Positions 1 through 10,400 of a stretch of DNA of 64,000 bases are shown piece by piece. A model generated the notes under the pieces. It was not told the origin of the DNA and made no database searches. It saw only the letters and a program-made list of their open reading frames with translations. The translations under genes were made by a program, and so were the position numbers. Within the stretch, counting starts at the first letter, position 1, and the number at the start of each line of letters is the position of its first letter. Source of the DNA: Evansella halocellulosilytica (GTDB lineage: Bacteria > Bacillota > Bacilli > Bacillales > Salisediminibacteriaceae); assembly GCF_002335745.1 (NCBI RefSeq), contig NZ_NIST01000001.1, positions 1,584,039 to 1,648,038 on the forward strand. Direction: 5' to 3'.

Positions 1-2
1 AA

Positions 3-170
3 TGGGAAGGGCGTGCATTTGAGCGCTTTGATGATCAATTTAGAGAATTAAGTCCTCGCGTACAAGACTTCTCTCGTTTAATGCAAGAAATTGAAGCACA
101 ATTAATTAAGACGGCTGAAGCGGTTGCGCAACAGGATGAAGCTCTTTCTCAAAACTTTGGTCTTAGATAA
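3..170 (+). CDS. esxA: WXG100 family protein (EsxA/YukE), 3' part
   Basis: The window opens inside this gene. The first readable codons give Trp-Glu-Gly, the WXG turn that names the family, followed by about 50 residues of amphipathic helix ending QNFGLR. WXG100 proteins are about 100-residue helical hairpins exported as dimers by type VII secretion. The 56 codons seen correspond to the second helix and tail. It lies directly upstream of esaA, as in staphylococcal ess loci. The N-terminal half is outside the window, so the start is unknown. Confidence 0.85.
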   Translation, partial: WEGRAFERFDDQFRELSPRVQDFSRLMQEIEAQLIKTAEAVAQQDEALSQNFGLR

Positions 171-216
171 GAAGACCAATGAGATAAGTAGCTTTTGAGG
201 TTTACTTAACTGTAAA

Positions 217-262
217 TGAGCTACATGACGACATGTTGTGTAGCTCATACTCATTAAGTGAG
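217..262 (+). terminator. hairpin downstream of esxA
   Basis: Perfect 10-bp arms ATGAGCTACA and TGTAGCTCAT enclose a 13-nt loop just after the WXG100 gene. No uridine run follows at once, so it may be a processing or attenuation hairpin that sets the abundant small substrate apart from the machinery genes rather than a full terminator. Confidence 0.5.
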
Positions 263-396
263 AGCAATATTCGATTTTTTATACTCGATTTTATTTTTAA
301 AAATAATATAGTTTGTTTTCCATTATATGAATTAATAGATATTTTTAATAGTAGTATTCTGATGAATATGAAAAAGTAGCAGGAGAGGAATACAAG

Positions 397-3300
397 ATGA
401 AAAGAATAGAGCTACGGTTAATCGCATTTTTAGTATTAGTTCTTGCACTAGCTGCTGGCTTGTCTTATGTGGCTTTAAATCAAGTAACACATACAAGTAA
501 TAACGATGCTGGACACCGAATGACGATTGCGTTAGTAAATGAAGATGAAGGTGCAATGTTTAATAATGAGCGATTAGCTTTTGGAGATGCCTTTGTTCGG
601 AGCGTCGATCACGACCTTGACCATGACTGGTTTGTTGTTAGTCGTGGTGTTGCTGAGAGCGGCTTGGAAAGACAAACTTATGACATGATGATTGTGATCC
701 CAAATGACTTCTCTGTTAAGGCGCTCTCAATGGATTCCACTTCACCAGAGCCCGTGACACTAAATTATAAAATCAATGCATCAGAGAATGATGAAATTAG
801 GGCAGAGGCTGAAAGAGCAGCTAGTGACATATTAAATGACTTTAACAGACGCGTCATTGATGTTTATTTTGCTAGTGTGATTGGAAACTTGCATGAGGCG
901 CAGGATCAAATTGGCTATATTGTTGATGAACAGGCGAAATATACATCTACATATAATACGGCTATTCAGAGCCCGCTTTCTAACTATACAAATCAATTTA
1001 ATACAGTGAAGGACTTTACAGATGTCTCAAGAGGAAGCTTTAGTAGTTTAGAAGATACGTTGGACTCCTTTACAGATCGTTTAACAGAAGAGGTTGAAAC
1101 AAGTCAAAACTTTGTATCAAATGTTAATGATGTAGCGAGTCTAACAGAATCGAATGAAGCTTTGTCACAAGGATTCTATGACTCTTTAAATCAATTTAAT
1201 ACAACGATTCATGATACGGATACGAAAACACAGCTTGACCAGCTCGTTCGAGCAAATGAGCGGATTTATAATCAGTTCCAACTTCAAGAAGAGAATGCAA
1301 CGATTATTTCTGATGCTGCTTTGTTACGAGAGTTCTTTGATCGAGCAAACCAGCAAGTAACCCATTTAGAGAAGGATTTAGAAGAAACACTTCACTCAAA
1401 TATGGAAAGAACGATATCAAGGCGCTTGTCAGGAATTTTTAGTCATGCATTTGAAAATGAATTGACGAGTTTAAATTCGTTATTTAGACATCCAGATCGA
1501 AACATTCATCGTAAGATCGAAGCGCATATTAATCAGCTCCCATCATTAAGTATACGAGATATAGATGAATCTGGTTTATCTGATCAAATGACATTGGAAT
1601 TAACGAATGTCATTGCGACAGCAAGAAAATATAATCGTGAATATAATTTTTCACCTGACGAGTTAGATAATAGTGAGATTTTATCTACCCAAATTCAAGA
1701 AATAAAAAATCGATTAGCTGAAACAGGCGTTGTGATGACGAACTCTGTTGAGCTACCAGCGAATGAAAAGTCAGGTCAAACGTTCACTTTAACGATTCCG
1801 AAAGAATATGAATTAAACCGATTGTGGTTAACGTTACCAGGTTCTGATGAAGTTGATTATACCGATGTGTATAAAGAAAATGGGGAAGTGAAATTACCTG
1901 CTAATGATGAAGGGGTATTCACTGTTCGTATTCAACTTCAGTTGAAAGATGCAAATAGTGAGATCGATGTGTTCCAACCTGCAACTTGGAGTTGGGATAT
2001 GCTACAGGAAGACATTACAGATGTAGACTATGTAGATGAGGAATTAGGTTACGAAGTTTCCATTGCTCCTCTACTTGCAAATACGGTGATAGAAGGCACA
2101 GATGAAGAGAGAACTGAAGATACCGATAGAACCGAAGTAGAGGAAGGGAACGGCAACCGTGAGGATGAAGAGGATTTTGATTATGAAGGGCGAGAAGAAG
2201 AGCATCCTGATGAAGACGTAGAGGAAGACACAGAACATGAGGATCAGGAGGAATCTGAAGAATTAGATGAGCCTGATCATCAAGATGAGAAAGATAATGA
2301 AGAAGGCCATGAGGAAGAGCCTGAGCCGATTATTGAAAAGGTAACAGTGATTAATAACTATATTCATCATCGAGTTATGTCACCAATATTAGATGATGGT
2401 ACGCAAGCTCTTATTCATGCTGCTGAGCATACGATTAGTGACTATCAGAAACTATCAGCATTATTAGAGATTTATTTCGGGTTAGATATGAGTTCACCAG
2501 AATTAAGAGATTCGTTTTCAGGAAATCGTTTGTCTGACTTAGCAACAGAGTCTTCTCTATACTATCTCTTTAATGTTCAAGAGTTAGATGATTTGATTAC
2601 GAACTATGTTGTGGAACGAGTAACGTCTGGTGTTACAGCTGAAATTAGAGAGCCGATTAAACAGTTATATGAGCAAGTGAGACTGTATCATGAACGTTCA
2701 AACCGCGCTGAAAATCGAATGGATCAGCTTGTTGAGAAAATTGTTTCTACGACAGAACAGGCGCTGGTAATGAATCAAAGCCTTTCTGAAGTGCTAGAAG
2801 ATGTTATGGACTGGCGTGATCGAAGCATGGCGTTAATCGATGAACAGTCTGATGTCCAGGCTGCTGGTCAAGAAGAACAACAGGCCATTTTAGCACTAAG
2901 TAATGACTTTATGCCACTGCTAACAACAAGTGAAGCACTTGCTGAACAAGCACAAAGCAATTTCTTTACAGCAGAGACTGTTTATCAAACCTTTGAAGAA
3001 ATTGATCATCAAGCGACATCGATCCAAGAAAGTGGAAATGATTTAATCAGTCAGGCAGAAGAACTATCGATTAATATGACAAATAAATTAGTGGACGATG
3101 AAGCGTTTGTTGAGAACTTTACCGAAGTGTTAGCAAATAGTCGAATTGGTGAAAGACAAAATGAGGATTTATTAGAGTTCTTATCAAATCCCGTTCAAAC
3201 GAAAAATGATGGCGTTATCGTCTCTGGTGATACATTCACACCATACTTTATCGTATTAATTGCCTTTATCGTTGCGCTCTTTACAGCGTATGTGATTTCA

Positions 3301-3822
3301 ACAAGTCATCAACGTCGTTTAGCAAAGGATGAATTTGAAGGAGAGAAAACAATCTTCTCTCAAAATACACCTATTACGATTATTACGGTCGGTATCGGAG
3401 TCATTGAAGGTGCAGCAATAGGGTTAATTTCAAGTTACATTTTAGGAATGAACGGGACTCCATTCGTGTTATGGACACTTCTGCTAACGGTTCTTGTCTT
3501 AACGATGGTCCTTCTATCAACTTACTTGTTACGTCAATTGAAAATGATCGGGATGTTTTTACTACTTGCAGTATTTGCTATGTATTTATTGTTTACAAGA
3601 GCTTTAGGTTCTGGAGCAAGTGGCGGATTACGGGCATACTCACCGTTACAATATGTAGAAAATGTTTTAGTTCAGGCTTCAAATAGCTCGATTAATTATC
3701 TAGCTACCTTCTTTATTTTGTTCGTACTATGCATGATAGGTGTTCTTCTTAATTTGCTAGTGTTCAACCGTTCTACAAAAAGTGAGGGGAAGGACGATGA
3801 AGATTCTTCAAAAGCTAGTTAA
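397..3822 (+). CDS. esaA: type VII secretion protein EsaA (YueB-like)
   Basis: The 1141-residue product has one N-terminal membrane segment (about residues 7-27), a very long extracellular part rich in coiled coil, and a C-terminal cluster of about five to six membrane helices from about residue 945. This is the layout of EsaA/YueB, the surface-exposed T7SS subunit that serves as SPP1 phage receptor in B. subtilis. An exceptionally acidic stretch lies at about residues 565-650. RBS AGGAGAGG sits 8 bp before the ATG. The gene overlaps the start of essA. Function rests on architecture and locus position. Confidence 0.88.
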   Translation: MKRIELRLIAFLVLVLALAAGLSYVALNQVTHTSNNDAGHRMTIALVNEDEGAMFNNERLAFGDAFVRSVDHDLDHDWFVVSRGVAESGLERQTYDMMIVIPNDFSVKALSMDSTSPEPVTLNYKINASENDEIRAEAERAASDILNDFNRRVIDVYFASVIGNLHEAQDQIGYIVDEQAKYTSTYNTAIQSPLSNYTNQFNTVKDFTDVSRGSFSSLEDTLDSFTDRLTEEVETSQNFVSNVNDVASLTESNEALSQGFYDSLNQFNTTIHDTDTKTQLDQLVRANERIYNQFQLQEENATIISDAALLREFFDRANQQVTHLEKDLEETLHSNMERTISRRLSGIFSHAFENELTSLNSLFRHPDRNIHRKIEAHINQLPSLSIRDIDESGLSDQMTLELTNVIATARKYNREYNFSPDELDNSEILSTQIQEIKNRLAETGVVMTNSVELPANEKSGQTFTLTIPKEYELNRLWLTLPGSDEVDYTDVYKENGEVKLPANDEGVFTVRIQLQLKDANSEIDVFQPATWSWDMLQEDITDVDYVDEELGYEVSIAPLLANTVIEGTDEERTEDTDRTEVEEGNGNREDEEDFDYEGREEEHPDEDVEEDTEHEDQEESEELDEPDHQDEKDNEEGHEEEPEPIIEKVTVINNYIHHRVMSPILDDGTQALIHAAEHTISDYQKLSALLEIYFGLDMSSPELRDSFSGNRLSDLATESSLYYLFNVQELDDLITNYVVERVTSGVTAEIREPIKQLYEQVRLYHERSNRAENRMDQLVEKIVSTTEQALVMNQSLSEVLEDVMDWRDRSMALIDEQSDVQAAGQEEQQAILALSNDFMPLLTTSEALAEQAQSNFFTAETVYQTFEEIDHQATSIQESGNDLISQAEELSINMTNKLVDDEAFVENFTEVLANSRIGERQNEDLLEFLSNPVQTKNDGVIVSGDTFTPYFIVLIAFIVALFTAYVISTSHQRRLAKDEFEGEKTIFSQNTPITIITVGIGVIEGAAIGLISSYILGMNGTPFVLWTLLLTVLVLTMVLLSTYLLRQLKMIGMFLLLAVFAMYLLFTRALGSGASGGLRAYSPLQYVENVLVQASNSSINYLATFFILFVLCMIGVLLNLLVFNRSTKSEGKDDEDSSKAS

Positions 3823-4297
3823 CGTCGTGTTTTGTATGCTCATCTTGAGCTTACTCTTACCAACGTTCACAGTAATGGCTGATGATGAGCCAAGTAGTCC
3901 CGAAAAAGGGAAGTTAAACATGGATCTCGATCGTATTAGTGGGAGTAATCGGGGAGGAGATCGAACGAACACGGTAACAGAACTTGAGAAGGAGTTTCCA
4001 GAATTGTTTAGAGATGAGACACGGGAAATCATTGATACAAAGCAGACGGAGCAAGAAGAGTGGCTTGAGGGACTTCAACAATCTATTTTTGAAATGGAAA
4101 GTCAACCGGACGCGACAGTCGCTCTTGTACAAGAATCACTTTTTACAGACAGTTATATGGCTCCGACAACAGAAAACCGTGAATATGCAGGAGAGCCTAA
4201 CGAGGGCGTGAATAACGTCCTCCTTTTTTCCATTATCGGATTTGTCACGATGATTGTTGGAGCAATGTTTACGATGATGCGACAAGTGATGGATTAG
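3797..4297 (+). CDS. essA: type VII secretion protein EssA
   Basis: 166 residues: an N-terminal hydrophobic segment (signal or anchor), a charged middle part with a Lys-Gln-Thr-Glu-rich helix, and a C-terminal membrane segment (LLFSIIGFVTMIVGAMFTMM). This is the usual form of EssA, a small membrane subunit of the Ess/Yuk secretion complex. ATG 3797 is preferred over GTG 3782 because GAGGGGAAGG lies just before it. It overlaps the esaA stop by 26 bp, which implies translational coupling. Confidence 0.8.
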   Translation: MKILQKLVNVVFCMLILSLLLPTFTVMADDEPSSPEKGKLNMDLDRISGSNRGGDRTNTVTELEKEFPELFRDETREIIDTKQTEQEEWLEGLQQSIFEMESQPDATVALVQESLFTDSYMAPTTENREYAGEPNEGVNNVLLFSIIGFVTMIVGAMFTMMRQVMD

Positions 4298-4305
4298 GAG
4301 AATGT

Positions 4306-4560
4306 ATGATGGTTAAGTCAACACATATTAATGTAACGATTGATTTTCATAATTGGGGTGGCGATGTATACGATTTACGTATTCCAGTCCAAGTAACAGT
4401 AAAGCAACTATTGTTAAGCGTCTCTGAGACGATCCGTTTACAGCGACCGGATTCTTCTCTTTGTGCCATAAAGGTAGTAACGAAAAAGTTACTCATTACA
4501 GATGATGATAGCTTAAATGATTACCCAATTACAGATGGAGATATTTTACAAGTATTATAG
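4306..4560 (+). CDS. esaB: ubiquitin-like T7SS protein EsaB/YukD
   Basis: 84 residues with the ubiquitin-like pattern of YukD/EsaB: beta strands (HINVTIDF, YDLRIPVQVT), one helix (KQLLLSVSETIRL) and a C-terminal 'DGDILQVL' strand. It is a cytosolic regulator needed for substrate export in known Ess/Yuk systems. It starts 9 bp after essA with TAGGAG upstream of a double ATG. Confidence 0.88.
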   Translation: MMVKSTHINVTIDFHNWGGDVYDLRIPVQVTVKQLLLSVSETIRLQRPDSSLCAIKVVTKKLLITDDDSLNDYPITDGDILQVL

Positions 4561-4604
4561 AACAGAATGTTAAGGTCTGTTGAAAAGGTGAAGGGGTCAA
4601 CGTT

Positions 4605-5873
4605 ATGAAGGAAAAAAAGGTTCAATTTGATTCTCTCACTCTTCATGTTCAAATCGAAGGTGAAGAGTGGAGCACAGAATTAGCAAAGTCTCAAACGAAA
4701 GTGAAAGATATTCAGCAATTGGGGCTTATTACAACACCTTCAGAATATTTTTTGCCAGTCTCTGTGCAAGAGGAAGAGGATCTTTTTAGGTTTTCGTTTG
4801 TAGTGAAAGAAGAAAAAAAGAAATGGAAGGATATAAAGGAACTTCAACGGAATGAGAAGCTCCGATTACTTTGCAACTTGGCAAAGCTGAAACATTATTT
4901 ATCTTCTAGGGTGACTTTCTATCTCCATCCTAATAACGTCGTTTTTGATGATAACTTAATGCCAGCTATTATGTATCGTGGGATACGGCAATTGTTACCA
5001 CCTTACGCCGGGGAAGAGGAAGACTTTTTCCTGCAATATAAATGTTTCATCCTTGCCTTGTTCTCGAAGCAGTATACATTTGATGATCTATACAATGGTT
5101 CATTAAATAAGGTGAAGGATACAGAATTTGAACGTCATATTCAGGAGACGAAAAGTCTCGAAGAATTGATCAAATATATTCAAGACTGTTATCGCAAAGA
5201 GCAGCAAAAAACGGAAAAAACGATGACAACTGTCCCAATCAAACGGTTTCGTTTATTTAAACAGCTATCCATTATTACGATCGCGTTATCGGTTGTTTTA
5301 GCTGTACCTTTGTTTTATTACATGTTCGTGAAAGCTCCTTACCAAGAGAAATTATTAGATGCTCATGGTGAATTTTTGTCTTCTGATTATAACGGTGTCA
5401 TTTCAACGCTTAGAGGAGAAGATCCTGAACGATTACCATATCGAACAAAATATATTTTGGCCTATTCTTATATACAAGTTGAAAGTTTATCTGATAGAGA
5501 AAAAGAAGCGATTATGAGAAACGTCAGTTTACGTAGTGATGTGGATTATTTACTTTACTGGATATTAAATGGTCGCGGCTACTTTGATGAAGCGATAGAA
5601 AAAGCGATGTTCATTGATGACCCTCAATTAATTATGTATGGATTAATTAAGCAAATTGAACAAGTACGAAACGACCCTCAAGTAAGCGGTTCGGAACGAG
5701 ATGAAGAAGTACGTAGACTTCAAGAAGAACTTAATCGGTATCGGGATGATTATATTGAGGTTGGGGAAGAAGAGTCATTAGATGAAAGGCCAATAGAAGG
5801 AGCAAATGAAGAACAAGAGCTTGATGAAGACCCCGATGAAGAGGAAGAAGTGGATGATGACGAAGATGAGTAA
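4605..5873 (+). CDS. essB: type VII secretion protein EssB/YukC
   Basis: 422 residues. The N-terminal ~210 residues match the pseudokinase-like cytosolic domain of EssB/YukC (no catalytic loop visible). A single membrane segment (IITIALSVVLAVPLFYYMFV, about 222-241) follows, then an extracytoplasmic helical domain and a long acidic tail. EssB is the core scaffold bridging EssC and EsaA. RBS AAGGGG precedes the ATG. Confidence 0.88.
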   Translation: MKEKKVQFDSLTLHVQIEGEEWSTELAKSQTKVKDIQQLGLITTPSEYFLPVSVQEEEDLFRFSFVVKEEKKKWKDIKELQRNEKLRLLCNLAKLKHYLSSRVTFYLHPNNVVFDDNLMPAIMYRGIRQLLPPYAGEEEDFFLQYKCFILALFSKQYTFDDLYNGSLNKVKDTEFERHIQETKSLEELIKYIQDCYRKEQQKTEKTMTTVPIKRFRLFKQLSIITIALSVVLAVPLFYYMFVKAPYQEKLLDAHGEFLSSDYNGVISTLRGEDPERLPYRTKYILAYSYIQVESLSDREKEAIMRNVSLRSDVDYLLYWILNGRGYFDEAIEKAMFIDDPQLIMYGLIKQIEQVRNDPQVSGSERDEEVRRLQEELNRYRDDYIEVGEEESLDERPIEGANEEQELDEDPDEEEEVDDDEDE

Positions 5874-5927
5874 CGATGTGGCATCGTAAGCTACGCAAGA
5901 TGGGCTGAATGAGAGAGGAAGAGAATC

Positions 5928-8900
5928 ATGGCACAAACAAAACTATTCATTCTTTTTGATAAGCAGTTGCACAAATGCTCCTTACCTAAAGGTATATCAA
6001 AAGAAATAACGGTAAGTAGTGATTGGTCTGCTACGGTGACGTTTACGAGCCTAACAGCATCTTTTGTGATCACTTGGGATGGAGAAACATGTGCTCTTAA
6101 GGGGGCAGTACTTTCCCCGAATAAACGGACTCGTTTTCAAGTAGACGCTACTGATATCGAGTTTCTTGTAAGAGAAGAGGATGAAGTCATCGTTTATGAT
6201 TTAGCAGGGGTTTCAACTGTGACGTTTGGAAATAGTGAACAACACGATATTCAACTGAAGTCAACGGAGGCTGACTTTTCACTTATACGATCATCAGAAC
6301 AGCGATACTTTCAATTAACGGTTAATCGTGGTGAGGTTTATCACAATTATGTTTGTAAGGGCAGTGTTCGCAAAATTGAACCAGGAGATCGACTTTATGT
6401 TGATGGAATCTCAATTACGATTAACTCAGAAGATATGGAAGTTGCTCTCTTTCAAGAGGAACGATCCTCGACGTTAACGCAGTTGCTGGAACGAGATACG
6501 TATTATAGTGAGGAGTATCCAGATTACCATCGTTCTCCACGTGTCATTTATCGCGAGCCGACAAAAAAGCAGGCAATTGCGAAACCACCACCGCAGCCGG
6601 CAAAGCCGAGTGAGCAAATCGCTCGAACGGTTGTACCACCGCTCGTCATGATTGCGGCACTTGTTTTGCTCACGATTTTTCAACCACGGGGAATTTACAT
6701 TGTTGTCATGCTTGCAATGACCGTGACGACCATTGTTATTTCAGTCATTTATTATGTGAAAAATGTAAGAAAATATAAAGCGGACACAAAAGAGCGATTA
6801 GAGAGCTATCGAGAGTATTTACACAGAAAAACGAAAGAGCTTTATCGGATTAGTGAAGAGCAGAGACATTCATTACAATACCATTTTCCGGATATCGAGC
6901 AAATGAGAGACATGGCTGTACGGGTTGATGCGAGAATGTATGAAAAAACGATGTTTCATCATGATTTTCTTCACTATCGTACAGGGCTAGGTACAGCAGA
7001 AAGAAGCTTTGAGATTGACTTTAATGAAGAAGAGTTTACACAAGAAAAAGATGTATTAGTAGATGAAGCAAGGGAACTATTAAATCAGTATGATGATCTT
7101 CATGAAGTTCCCGTCGTGGCATCCTTGATGAAGGGACCAGTGGGTTACATTGGTCAACGACATCTCGTATTAGAGCAATTACAGTTATTAGTCATGCAAA
7201 TTGGACTGTTTCAAAGTTATCATGATGTTCAGTTCATCACGGTATTTCCTGAAGAGGAAAAAGACGAATGGAATTGGATGAGATGGCTCCCTCACGCAAG
7301 TTTACGTGATGTCAATGTTAGAGGGTTTGTCTACCATGAGCGTTCACGAGATCAAGTCCTTTATTCGATGTACCAAATATTGAAAGAACGAAAACAAGTG
7401 ATTGATGAGAAAGGAAATACGAATGAAAAAACGTATTTCTTCCCGCACTATGTTGTACTCATTACCGATGAAAAACTGATCCTAGATCATACGATCATGG
7501 AATTCTTTAATGAAGATCCAAGTGAACTAGGTGTATCACTCGTTTTTGTTCAAGATGTCATGCACTCTTTGCCTGAGCATGTAAAAACGGTGATAGATAT
7601 ACGAGATTCAAAGACCGGGAATATCATTTTAGAAGAAGGAGAGTTGGTCAATCGTAGCTTTGTTCCAGACCACTTCCCATTGAATTTTAATAAGGAAGAA
7701 GTGTCTCGAGCGCTTGCTCCGATTAATCATTTACAAAGCTTAAAAAATTCAATACCTGAAAGTGTGACCTTCCTTGAAATGTATGGAGTGGAGAAGGTCG
7801 AGGAATTAAGTATTTCGACTAGGTGGCAAGCAAATGAAACGTACAAAAGCTTAGCTGTTCCGCTTGGGTTACGCGGAAAGGAAGACATTGTTCAGCTTAA
7901 CCTTCACGAAAAAGCACACGGTCCACATGGGCTCGTTGCCGGTACGACAGGGTCTGGTAAATCTGAAATTATCCAATCGTACATCTTATCCCTTAGTGTT
8001 AACTTTCACCCATACGAAGTCGCCTTTTTATTAATTGACTACAAAGGTGGAGGTATGGCGAATTTATTTAAGAAGCTGCCGCATTTAGTTGGGACGATTA
8101 CGAACCTAGATCGTAGTCAATCGATGCGCGCATTAACGTCTATTAAGGCCGAGCTCCAAAAGAGACAGCGCCTGTTCGGTGAAAATGATGTGAATCATAT
8201 TAACCAGTATCAGAAGCTGTATAAGCAAGGGAAAGTTCAAGAGCCGATGCCTCATTTATTTTTAATTTCTGATGAATTTGCTGAGTTGAAGTCAGAGCAG
8301 CCTGATTTTATGAAAGAGCTTGTTTCAACTGCACGTATAGGTCGTTCACTAGGGATTCATTTAATCTTAGCGACTCAAAAGCCAAGTGGAGTTGTCGATG
8401 ATCAAATTTGGTCGAACTCCAAGTTCAAGCTAGCATTAAAAGTTCAAAATGCAAGCGATTCAAATGAAATTTTGAAAACACCAGATGCTGCAGAAATTAC
8501 ACTACCTGGTCGTGCGTATTTACAAGTTGGCAATAACGAAATTTATGAACTGTTCCAAAGTGCATGGAGTGGTGCAGATTATGTTCCTGATCAGGATGAC
8601 TATGACTTAGTGGATACGACGATATATGCCATTAATGAGTTAGGACAATATGATATTTTAACGGAAGATTTAAGTGGATTAGGTCAAAAAGAGCAAGTGG
8701 AAAAGGTGCCGACGGAGCTCGATGCGGTCATTGATCATATTGATGAATATACGAAAAAGCAAGAAATTGCCCCGTTACCAAGACCGTGGTTACCTCCATT
8801 ACCTGAGCAATTAACGACAGAAGAGCTCCATCCAGTTGTTTTTGAAGAAGCTTGGGAAGAAGAGAAGAAGCCTTTACGGGCAACGATCGGATTGCTTGAC

Positions 8901-10385
8901 CAGCCTGAGCTTCAATTGCAGAAGCCATTAACGCTAGATTTGACGAAGGATGGTCATATCGCTGTCTTTGCGAGTCCTGGATATGGGAAGTCGACTTTTT
9001 TACAAACGGTTGTCATGGATTTATCGAGACAGCATCGTCCGGAGCATTTCCATGTGTATTTGCTAGATTTCGGCACAAATGGATTGTTACCGTTAAAGGA
9101 TTTACCTCATGTAGCGGATACGATTCTCGTTGATGAAATTGAAAAAATCGGTAAGCTTATTCGTTTATTAACGTCTGAGATCAAAAAAAGGAAACAGCTT
9201 CTAAGTCAATTCGGTGTAGCCAACTTAGATATGTATGAAAAAGCGAGCGGAGAGATCGAGCCGAATCTATTAATCGTGATTGATAACTTTGACACGGTGA
9301 GAGATACAGATTTCTCAGAGGAATTTGAGAAGCTAGTCACTCAAATTGCCCGCGAAGGAGCAAGTGTCGGCATTCATTTAACGATTAGTGCAGGAAGGCA
9401 AGGAGCTCTTCGAATGCCGTTACTATCAAATATTAAGACACAAATCCCTCTTTACCTTATTGAACAATCAGAAGCGCGTTCTATTATCGGTAGAACGGAT
9501 CTAGAGATTGAGGAAATCCCTGGTCGAGGGTTAGTGAAGCTAGAGGAGCCTGCTTTATTTCAAACGATGTTACCAGCAGAAGGTACGGAGGCATTAGAAA
9601 TTATCGACTCGATTCAAGCGACTACTAAGCGAATGGATGAGTATTGGCAGGGCGAACGTCCAGAGGCGATTCCGATGATGCCAGAAGGTGTTATTGATTT
9701 TGAACAATTTAAGCAGAGTAGAAAGGTGAAGGAGGTTGTTAGTCAACAACAACTACCTCTTGGTCTTGAGTTTGAAGAAGTTCAGCCGTTAGCTTTTGAT
9801 CCGCATAAATTTGGACAGCTAATTGTCGTAAGTGACCGTAAAGAAGGGTTAAGACGGATGAATCAGTCTCTTTTAAAAAGTATGATGCTGCTTGCGAATG
9901 ACTATCAACTTATGTTGATAGATACGGTTCATAAAGAGTTAGCAGAGAAAGCTACTGAGGTTAGTGCTTATATTTGTGAAACAGAAGGTCAAAAGACGGT
10001 AAAGAACGATTTACTGAGTGAGATCAAGATTCGGATGGCTCAAGGTGCTGAAAGAATGCCGAAGTGGTTAATCTTCATTACAGATTTAGAAGATTTCTGT
10101 CAAAGAAGTGAGCTCACAATAGAGGAAATGACAACTTTCTTTGAACAAGGAGCAAAGCTAGGCATCTACTTTATTATCTCAGGAGACTATAGCTTTATCG
10201 GAACAAGTTTCGATCCAATTGCCAAATATGTTCGCACACAGTCGATTGTAGGGCTTATTAGCATGCGATTAAGTGATCAGGATATTTTCAAACAAGCATA
10301 TATTGCAAAGGAAAAGTATCCAAATCCATATGAATGCTATTACGCAATGGATCATCAAAGTATTAAACTAAAAATCTCTGAATAA
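5928..10385 (+). CDS. essC: type VII secretion ATPase EssC/YukBA
   Basis: The 1485-residue motor of the system. Order: two FHA-like beta domains (about 1-190), two membrane helices (about 225-270), a linker domain, then FtsK/SpoIIIE-type ATPase domains. The first has Walker A GTTGSGKS at 672-679 and Walker B-type 'FLLIDYKGGG'. The second has ASPGYGKST at 1015-1023 with 'LLIVIDNFD'. The third (about 1240 onward) has no canonical P-loop, as is usual for EssC D3, which binds substrate signals. The length fits the family. It is the last core gene before the effector module. Confidence 0.95.
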   Translation: MAQTKLFILFDKQLHKCSLPKGISKEITVSSDWSATVTFTSLTASFVITWDGETCALKGAVLSPNKRTRFQVDATDIEFLVREEDEVIVYDLAGVSTVTFGNSEQHDIQLKSTEADFSLIRSSEQRYFQLTVNRGEVYHNYVCKGSVRKIEPGDRLYVDGISITINSEDMEVALFQEERSSTLTQLLERDTYYSEEYPDYHRSPRVIYREPTKKQAIAKPPPQPAKPSEQIARTVVPPLVMIAALVLLTIFQPRGIYIVVMLAMTVTTIVISVIYYVKNVRKYKADTKERLESYREYLHRKTKELYRISEEQRHSLQYHFPDIEQMRDMAVRVDARMYEKTMFHHDFLHYRTGLGTAERSFEIDFNEEEFTQEKDVLVDEARELLNQYDDLHEVPVVASLMKGPVGYIGQRHLVLEQLQLLVMQIGLFQSYHDVQFITVFPEEEKDEWNWMRWLPHASLRDVNVRGFVYHERSRDQVLYSMYQILKERKQVIDEKGNTNEKTYFFPHYVVLITDEKLILDHTIMEFFNEDPSELGVSLVFVQDVMHSLPEHVKTVIDIRDSKTGNIILEEGELVNRSFVPDHFPLNFNKEEVSRALAPINHLQSLKNSIPESVTFLEMYGVEKVEELSISTRWQANETYKSLAVPLGLRGKEDIVQLNLHEKAHGPHGLVAGTTGSGKSEIIQSYILSLSVNFHPYEVAFLLIDYKGGGMANLFKKLPHLVGTITNLDRSQSMRALTSIKAELQKRQRLFGENDVNHINQYQKLYKQGKVQEPMPHLFLISDEFAELKSEQPDFMKELVSTARIGRSLGIHLILATQKPSGVVDDQIWSNSKFKLALKVQNASDSNEILKTPDAAEITLPGRAYLQVGNNEIYELFQSAWSGADYVPDQDDYDLVDTTIYAINELGQYDILTEDLSGLGQKEQVEKVPTELDAVIDHIDEYTKKQEIAPLPRPWLPPLPEQLTTEELHPVVFEEAWEEEKKPLRATIGLLDQPELQLQKPLTLDLTKDGHIAVFASPGYGKSTFLQTVVMDLSRQHRPEHFHVYLLDFGTNGLLPLKDLPHVADTILVDEIEKIGKLIRLLTSEIKKRKQLLSQFGVANLDMYEKASGEIEPNLLIVIDNFDTVRDTDFSEEFEKLVTQIAREGASVGIHLTISAGRQGALRMPLLSNIKTQIPLYLIEQSEARSIIGRTDLEIEEIPGRGLVKLEEPALFQTMLPAEGTEALEIIDSIQATTKRMDEYWQGERPEAIPMMPEGVIDFEQFKQSRKVKEVVSQQQLPLGLEFEEVQPLAFDPHKFGQLIVVSDRKEGLRRMNQSLLKSMMLLANDYQLMLIDTVHKELAEKATEVSAYICETEGQKTVKNDLLSEIKIRMAQGAERMPKWLIFITDLEDFCQRSELTIEEMTTFFEQGAKLGIYFIISGDYSFIGTSFDPIAKYVRTQSIVGLISMRLSDQDIFKQAYIAKEKYPNPYECYYAMDHQSIKLKISE

Positions 10386-10400
10386 GGAGGTTGGAAGAGA

